Positions 58,045 to 64,000 of a stretch of 64,000 nucleotides of DNA are shown here, piece after piece. The notes beneath the pieces were generated by a model, which was not told the origin of the DNA, searched no databases, and saw only the letters and a program-made list of their open reading frames with translations. This DNA is from JAWPMT01 sp965215825. Its GTDB lineage: Bacteria > Bacteroidota > Bacteroidia > Cytophagales > Cyclobacteriaceae. Positions within the stretch are counted from its first letter, which is position 1. Each line of letters starts with the position of its first letter. The DNA is taken from positions 806,001 through 870,000 of the forward strand of contig CBDCEM010000003.1 in the NCBI GenBank assembly GCA_965215825.1. Direction: 5' to 3'. A program made the position numbers and the translations under genes.

Positions 58045-61000
58045 ATGAGTAATCTCTCCACGATAAAGAAATCAGAAAAAAAAGAATATTACAGACTGTC
58101 GCCTGCTCAAAAAAGACTGTATGTAATACAACAACTAAATCCTGATAGTGTTGCCTATAATTTGAACAAAATCATTCCAGATTATACCGGTGACTTGACA
58201 AAAGTTGAAGACACGCTCAATGAATTTGTTCAACAACATGAAATTTTTCGCACCACTTTCAAAAACATCAATGGAAATCCGGTACAAGTTGTACAGGACA
58301 AGGGCGAAATAAAAGTTGGTCATTTACAAGCTGAAGATTTAACACTGGAAGAGGCTCCATCGCTTTTAATGAAGCCCTTTCGGTTAGACGAGTTTCCATT
58401 AATCCGTTTAACCCATATAACACGAGGTAAGCAGCAGTATCCATTTTTATTCATAGAATTTCATCATATTATTTTTGATGCAGTTTCTACCTCTTTATTT
58501 AATAAAGCTTTTAGTACGGTTTCCGTCGGAGGGAAATGGCCCTTACCAACATTGCAATATAGAGATTACTCAGAGTGGTATTTCCAATCACGGAAGATTG
58601 AGAAAATAAAGAAGCAGGAAAATTTTTGGCAAAACAAGTTTTTGACACCAGCGGAACCACTCGCATTACCCATATCTTTTCCTCGGCCTCAGATTAAAAG
58701 TGACAAAGGAAAAGCTTGTCGCTTTAAGATTGATGAAAATACCACTTTGGCCATCAGATCATTAGCACAGGCTTATGAGACCACTCTGTCTACTGTTTTG
58801 TTGTGTGTTTTTAAAACGTTTTTAAAATCCATAAGTGGTCAGAGTGATATTGTAGTAGGTGTTCCTGTATCAGGAAGGAATCGAAAAGAATTGACCACCA
58901 TGTTTGGCACTTTTATTAATGCCATCCCTATCCGTTCCTATCCAGCTGACCATTTAACTTTTGTCGATTACTTAAATGATTTGAAAAAGAATGTCAAAGA
59001 GTGCTTCAATAATCAAGATTTTCAATTTGATGAATTAGTAAAAAGCCTCAATCTACACCGAGACAATTCCAGGTCGCCGCTTTTTGATGTAACATTTGAT
59101 GTGCTAAATCATAAGAAGTACAAACATATTTCGTCGGAAGTTTTGAGTATCGACGAAATAGATGAAGCTACTTTAGAATTATGTAAATCCATTCCTTCAA
59201 ATTATGATATCGTATTCAAAGTTCTGGAATATGATACAAACATTGATTTCATTTTTGAATATTGTACCGATCTATTTTCCAACGTACAGGCAGTTCGCTT
59301 TATCAAATATTTTAATAGGGTTCTTAATTCCATACTTAAAAACCCATTATTAAAAATATCGGAAATTGAACTTCTTGATAAAGAAGAGAAACAACAACTC
59401 CTTTATCAATTTAATGATTCTAACGTAGAAATTCCTCAGGACAAAACCGTCTTGTCATTGTTCAAAGAACAGGTGATGCAACACCCTGACAGGTCGGCTT
59501 TGGAATTTGAAGGGACAACAATTACATATAAAGAACTGGATCAGAAAAGTAATAACCTGGCTTCGTATTTAATAGAAAGAGGCATTGCTCCGGGAAGTAT
59601 TGTTGGACTAATGATGAAGAAGTCATCTCAGATGGTAATAGGTCTTTTAGGGATTCTAAAAGCCGGAGGAGCCTACCTGCCCATTGATTCTGATCTTCCT
59701 GATGTACGAAAAGCATATCTCCTTAAGGATAGCGGGGCAAATGCCTTGTTACTCACAAAAGAATTGGAGCCTAATCTTGAATACACGATTCCGACGTTTT
59801 ACGTAGAAGATGCTGAAAATCTTACGGAGGTACAAGAGATAAAAAATAGGAATAAGGCATCAGATCTATGCTATGTTATCTACACGTCAGGCTCTACTGG
59901 TAAGCCCAAAGGTGTAATGATAGAACACGGCGCTTTGATCAATTATATTGGTTGGGCCTCTGATTTTTATCTCGATGGAGAAGACGCGACTTTTGGACTG
60001 TATACATCGATTTCTTTTGATTTAACGGTCACATCAATTTTCACCCCACTTATTACCGGTAATAAAATCATTACCTACCAAGAGCAGCAAAGCGGCCTGG
60101 TGGTAGAAAAAATGCTCAGCGAAGGTGAAGTAAGTGTTTTGAAGCTTACACCGTCACATTTAAAAATCCTAAATGACAGTGACATTGTACCCTCTTCAAG
60201 TAAAATAAGAAAGCTAATAGTAGGAGGTGAGGAGTTGGAGACATCTCTGGCTGAGGCCATTCATAGCAAGTTTAAGGGTCAGGTTGAAATATATAATGAA
60301 TATGGTCCTACCGAAGCCACAGTAGGTTGTATGATCTATCGCTTTGTTCCTGATGAGAAATTGCAGTCGGTTCCTATTGGACACCCAATAAATAATACAC
60401 AGACATACATTCTGGACAGTTATTTGAGACCGGTTCCAGTCGGAATCCAGGGAGAACTCTATGTATCAGGATTGGGAGTTGCCAGAGGTTACATAAAAAA
60501 TGAAGAGTTAACCGGCAAACGCTTTTTGGCAAATCCATTTGTGGAGGGAACAGAGATGTACAGAACCGGTGACCTGGTGCAAATGCTTGATGATGGTACA
60601 GTCCTATACAAGGGACGAATAGATGATCAGGTAAAAATCCGAGGTTACAGGATAGAATTAGGAGAAATTGAGTACCAATTGTCAACCTATGATTTGATAA
60701 AAGAATCTGTAGCGGCTGTCAGAGACGTTGACAATGAAGAAGAGAAATACCTGGTTGGCTATTATTTATCTGATGAAAAATTGGATGAGTTAATATTGAA
60801 GGATTACCTGTCAGAAAGATTACCGGAATATATGTTACCGTCATTCTATGTCCATTTAAAAGAATGGCCTTTGACTGCAAATGGTAAACTGGATAAGAAA
60901 GCCTTGCCGGATCCTGAGATCGAAGCTGGTGTAGATTATGAAGCCCCTTCCAATGAATCAGAGGAGAAGCTTGTTGAGATATGGTCTGAAATATTAAAAA

Positions 61001-64000
61001 TAAGCAAGGAGAAACTAAGCGTAAGTAGCAACTTTTTCACAATAGGGGGAGATTCGATAAAAGCGATCAGACTGGTAGTTGCTATTAATAAAGGTTTATC
61101 TGTAAAAATAAGCCTTAAGAATTTGTTTGACCATTCCACAATATCTGCATTGTCGGACTACATCAGAAAAAATGGGGCTGACAATGATAGTAAAGCGATA
61201 CCCTCTGCTCTTCCTTCTTATTCGGAAATCGAACAGCTAAAAGAAAGGGTATTGGCACAAATGCGAGATACAGCTCACGTGTCCGATATTTTTCCGATGA
61301 GCGACATTGAAAAAGGGATGGTCTATCATTCCTTGTCAAACATCGAAGAAGCTGTTTATCATGATCAAAACGTATACAACGTCAAGTACAAGCAATTCGA
61401 TTTAGCCATATTTGAAAAGGCCATGAGCTTGATGGTGGCCAAACATACCAACCTGAGAAAGTGCTTCAACCTTGATGATTACGAAACCGAGGTAAGTATA
61501 GTCCACAAAAAAGTGCCCGTCAAAGTATCCTATTCTGATATTTCGTCTAAAGAAAAGGAAGAACAGGAAAGCATTGTGGGTGCCTTTATGAAATCTGATA
61601 GAGAAACCCCCTTCAAATTTGATCGCGCTCCTCTATGGAGGGCTAAGGTTTTTCAAACTACTCCAAGTAATGTTCTTTTTCTATGGACTTTTCATCATTC
61701 TATATTGGATGGATGGAGTTCAGCCTCACTGATGACAGAGTTAAATAATACCTATTTAGCATTACTATCAGATAAATCCTTCAAGCCACAGCCATTAAAA
61801 GCTGATTACAAGGATTTTGTGGCAGAACAAATGGCAATTAAAAACAATGATGAGACGAATAGTTATTGGAAGGCGGAATTAGATGACGTCTCTGGAATGG
61901 AATTAAAAGATCTCGATGCTTCTGATAAGGAAAGTAGGGAGTTAGGACGTGTTCAAAAAAGTTTACCAAAAGAGACCTACAAACTACTTGAAGAGCGATC
62001 AAAAAAATACAATACCGGGATTAAGGAGATATGTTTTGCAGCATATCTATATGCATCGAAGATGATGACATACCACAATGAGGTATTAGTAGGCTTAGTG
62101 ACTAATAACCGCCCTGTTAAAGAAGGCGGGGATCAAATTCTGGGGTGTTTTCTAAATACTATTCCATTCAAAATTAGCATTTCAGAACCGATGGTTTTTG
62201 GTGACCTGGTCAGACATGTTGATCGTAAAATGTCTGATATAAGAGCGCATCAGCAACTGTCCCTATTTGAAATATTAAATCAGAAAAGAGATTCAAGCCC
62301 TACCGGCAAGCCATTATTCAATTCAATCTTTAATCACAATGATTTTCATATTTATAAGGAATTGAAATCTGAAGACGTTTCAGGCGTCGAGGAAAAGACA
62401 TCTCATAAATTAGATATTGCGCTTTACGAAAAGACCAACTACGATCTGGACTTTATGATGAGTACTATGAATGATTCACTTTATGTGGACATCTCATATG
62501 CTAAGTCTGAATTTCGTGAGGAGTATGTACAAAAATTCTTATACCATTTTGAGCAGGTACTGGAAGTGGAATTCAATACTCCTGAGAAAGTATTAAATAC
62601 CGGCGATCTTTTAAATAGTGAAGAAAAACATCAATTATTAAGTGAGCTTAACACTCAAACTTCCGATTACTCGAAAGACGATACGATCGTTACATGGTTT
62701 GAGGACCAGGTAGATCAAACTCCTGAAGATACGGCTATCATTCTTGATGAGCGTGCAATAACCTACCGGGAACTAAACATCAGAGCTAATCAATTAGCAA
62801 ATTATTTGAGAAACAAAGGAGTTGAAAAATCAAGTGTCATTGGTTTGATGGTAGACAGATCCATGGAAATGATCATAGGGGTCATAGGGATACTGAAAGC
62901 CGGTTACACTTATTTGCCTATAAGCAAATCTCAGCCATTGCCTCGCACAAGGTATATGCTTGAAAAGAGTAATGCTGAACTTTTATTGACAACAGAAGAT
63001 AAACAGAAGTGCTGGGATCCTTTTATTAAAACCATTGATGTTGATGATCCAGATATATATGCCTCAAATAGTGATGGAAATCTAGACCTACCTGTATCAT
63101 CAGACGATGTTGCCTACATCATATTTACTTCAGGCTCAACAGGTATGCCAAAGGGTGTAATGACTCGGCATTATTCTGTAATCAACCTCATACGCTCGCA
63201 ACAGCAATTGTTTCAGATCAATAAAGATGAAAAGATTCTTCAATTTTCATCTTTTACATTCGATGCTTCGGTAGAGCAAATTTGGTTGTCATTGTTGCAA
63301 GGTGCTGCTTTGGTCCTTATCACTGAGGATAATATCATCGATACTGTTAAATTTAATAAATACCTGTCACGGCATGCGATTACCCACCTCCATGCCACTC
63401 CGTCATTTTTGGAAAGCATTTCCTTGGATCATCATAAGAGCCTTAAGAGGATAGTTGCTGGAGGAGAAGAATGCACCATATCGCTGGCAAACAGGTTTTG
63501 CGAAAAGTATCAATTCTTTAATGAATATGGCCCTACTGAAACAACAGTAACATCAATCATTAGTGAAGTTTCTGAATCCGGAGTAAAAAGTCATCGGGTA
63601 CCGGTTGGTAAACCAATTGATAATACCGAAATCTACGTTTTAGACGAGCAGATGCAATTATTGCCTAAAGGAATAACGGGAGAATTGTATATAAGTGGTC
63701 ACGGACTTGGAAAAGGGTATGTCAATGATGATACATTGACCAGGCAGAAGTTTATAGAGAATCCTTTTAAGCCAGGAGAGCGTATGTACGCTACAGGTGA
63801 CCTGGCAAGATGGCTGCCCGATGGAGAGATTGAGTTTTTGGGCCGAATAGATGACCAGGTAAAGATCAGGGGTTTCAGGATTGAGTTGGGAGAAATAGAA
63901 CATCATCTTACCAATCATGAGCAAATAAAAGAATCGGTAGTATTAGCCAAAGGAAAAGAATCAGAGAAATACCTTGTGGCCTACTACACTTCAGAAGGAA
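58045..64000 (+). CDS. NRPS, 5' part: C-A(Asn)-PCP-C-A (truncated by window end)
   Basis: The reading frame is open from ATG 58045 to the last base (1985 codons), so the gene continues downstream. C1 (about 15-450) is L-type and has HHIIFDA at His140-His141, Ala replacing the usual Gly. A1 (about 480-950) has pocket D L T K I G E V G K, asparagine. The PCP has Ser1004 in IGGDSI, the form seen before E domains elsewhere in this cluster, yet no E follows. C2 has HHSILDG at 1217. Its opening IFPMSDIEKGMVYHSL resembles D-acceptor C domains. A2 (from about 1545) reads D A E H V G E V T with an unassigned substrate, related to A2 of the 7889 gene. The visible part ends after motif A8 (DDQVKIRGFRIELGE). 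C1 can accept an aryl unit from the A-PCP protein at 52120. Confidence 0.95.
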   Translation, partial: MSNLSTIKKSEKKEYYRLSPAQKRLYVIQQLNPDSVAYNLNKIIPDYTGDLTKVEDTLNEFVQQHEIFRTTFKNINGNPVQVVQDKGEIKVGHLQAEDLTLEEAPSLLMKPFRLDEFPLIRLTHITRGKQQYPFLFIEFHHIIFDAVSTSLFNKAFSTVSVGGKWPLPTLQYRDYSEWYFQSRKIEKIKKQENFWQNKFLTPAEPLALPISFPRPQIKSDKGKACRFKIDENTTLAIRSLAQAYETTLSTVLLCVFKTFLKSISGQSDIVVGVPVSGRNRKELTTMFGTFINAIPIRSYPADHLTFVDYLNDLKKNVKECFNNQDFQFDELVKSLNLHRDNSRSPLFDVTFDVLNHKKYKHISSEVLSIDEIDEATLELCKSIPSNYDIVFKVLEYDTNIDFIFEYCTDLFSNVQAVRFIKYFNRVLNSILKNPLLKISEIELLDKEEKQQLLYQFNDSNVEIPQDKTVLSLFKEQVMQHPDRSALEFEGTTITYKELDQKSNNLASYLIERGIAPGSIVGLMMKKSSQMVIGLLGILKAGGAYLPIDSDLPDVRKAYLLKDSGANALLLTKELEPNLEYTIPTFYVEDAENLTEVQEIKNRNKASDLCYVIYTSGSTGKPKGVMIEHGALINYIGWASDFYLDGEDATFGLYTSISFDLTVTSIFTPLITGNKIITYQEQQSGLVVEKMLSEGEVSVLKLTPSHLKILNDSDIVPSSSKIRKLIVGGEELETSLAEAIHSKFKGQVEIYNEYGPTEATVGCMIYRFVPDEKLQSVPIGHPINNTQTYILDSYLRPVPVGIQGELYVSGLGVARGYIKNEELTGKRFLANPFVEGTEMYRTGDLVQMLDDGTVLYKGRIDDQVKIRGYRIELGEIEYQLSTYDLIKESVAAVRDVDNEEEKYLVGYYLSDEKLDELILKDYLSERLPEYMLPSFYVHLKEWPLTANGKLDKKALPDPEIEAGVDYEAPSNESEEKLVEIWSEILKISKEKLSVSSNFFTIGGDSIKAIRLVVAINKGLSVKISLKNLFDHSTISALSDYIRKNGADNDSKAIPSALPSYSEIEQLKERVLAQMRDTAHVSDIFPMSDIEKGMVYHSLSNIEEAVYHDQNVYNVKYKQFDLAIFEKAMSLMVAKHTNLRKCFNLDDYETEVSIVHKKVPVKVSYSDISSKEKEEQESIVGAFMKSDRETPFKFDRAPLWRAKVFQTTPSNVLFLWTFHHSILDGWSSASLMTELNNTYLALLSDKSFKPQPLKADYKDFVAEQMAIKNNDETNSYWKAELDDVSGMELKDLDASDKESRELGRVQKSLPKETYKLLEERSKKYNTGIKEICFAAYLYASKMMTYHNEVLVGLVTNNRPVKEGGDQILGCFLNTIPFKISISEPMVFGDLVRHVDRKMSDIRAHQQLSLFEILNQKRDSSPTGKPLFNSIFNHNDFHIYKELKSEDVSGVEEKTSHKLDIALYEKTNYDLDFMMSTMNDSLYVDISYAKSEFREEYVQKFLYHFEQVLEVEFNTPEKVLNTGDLLNSEEKHQLLSELNTQTSDYSKDDTIVTWFEDQVDQTPEDTAIILDERAITYRELNIRANQLANYLRNKGVEKSSVIGLMVDRSMEMIIGVIGILKAGYTYLPISKSQPLPRTRYMLEKSNAELLLTTEDKQKCWDPFIKTIDVDDPDIYASNSDGNLDLPVSSDDVAYIIFTSGSTGMPKGVMTRHYSVINLIRSQQQLFQINKDEKILQFSSFTFDASVEQIWLSLLQGAALVLITEDNIIDTVKFNKYLSRHAITHLHATPSFLESISLDHHKSLKRIVAGGEECTISLANRFCEKYQFFNEYGPTETTVTSIISEVSESGVKSHRVPVGKPIDNTEIYVLDEQMQLLPKGITGELYISGHGLGKGYVNDDTLTRQKFIENPFKPGERMYATGDLARWLPDGEIEFLGRIDDQVKIRGFRIELGEIEHHLTNHEQIKESVVLAKGKESEKYLVAYYTSEG

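Overview
The window looks like part of a Bacteroidota chromosome, probably a Cytophagales-type gliding bacterium. The evidence is AT-rich DNA, starts without a clear Shine-Dalgarno, and a FtsX/MacB-type permease of the kind common in that phylum. Taxonomy is an inference. Almost all of it is one hybrid NRPS/PKS gene cluster read on the + strand. It is cut at both ends: the first and last genes are NRPSs that run off the window.

Layout: (1) 1-2421, end of an NRPS (A'-PCP-E). (2) 2483-7625, accessory genes: an APH-fold phosphotransferase, a MacB/FtsX permease, a decayed IS1595-type transposase, and a TauD/SyrP-like hydroxylase. (3) 7889-14203, NRPS C-A-PCP-C-A-PCP. (4) 14204-14864, a gene-poor gap ending in an IS21-like terminal remnant that abuts the next gene. 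(5) 14865-28421, KS-AT-KR-ACP-C-A-PCP-E-C-A-PCP-C. (6) 28477-31624, a MupA-type luciferase-like monooxygenase and a glutamine-dependent asparagine synthetase. (7) 31748-50257, a 6169-residue NRPS: A-PCP-C-A-PCP-E-C-A-PCP-C-A-PCP-Cy-A(Ox)-PCP-C. (8) 50394-51914, an exported S12-family serine hydrolase. (9) 52120-57986, a stand-alone A-PCP protein, a GriH/GriI-like pair (3-dehydroquinate synthase II type and ADH-synthase-type aldolase), and two SAM methyltransferases. (10) 58045 to the end, NRPS C-A-PCP-C-A'.

Specificity pockets read by eye give exact or near matches for Thr, Gly and Cys, and four full plus one partial Asn pocket. The asparagine synthetase probably feeds the Asn modules. The Cys module carries a heterocyclization domain and an FMN oxidase inserted in its A domain, so a thiazole is predicted. 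The A domain at 52120 lacks the Asp that normally holds the alpha-amino group, and it sits beside genes resembling the grixazone 3-amino-4-hydroxybenzoate pathway. An aminohydroxybenzoyl unit is therefore inferred. If the line is collinear, the order is ...D-Asn, Asn, X, a malonate-derived beta-hydroxyacyl unit, D-Asn, X, X, D-Thr, Asn, Gly, thiazole, aminohydroxybenzoate, Asn, X... Two junctions split a module: a C domain ends one protein and the next starts with A-PCP.

I see no thioesterase or reductase release domain, MbtH-like protein, phosphopantetheinyl transferase or dedicated regulator. These may lie outside the window. I do not recognise the product as a known compound.
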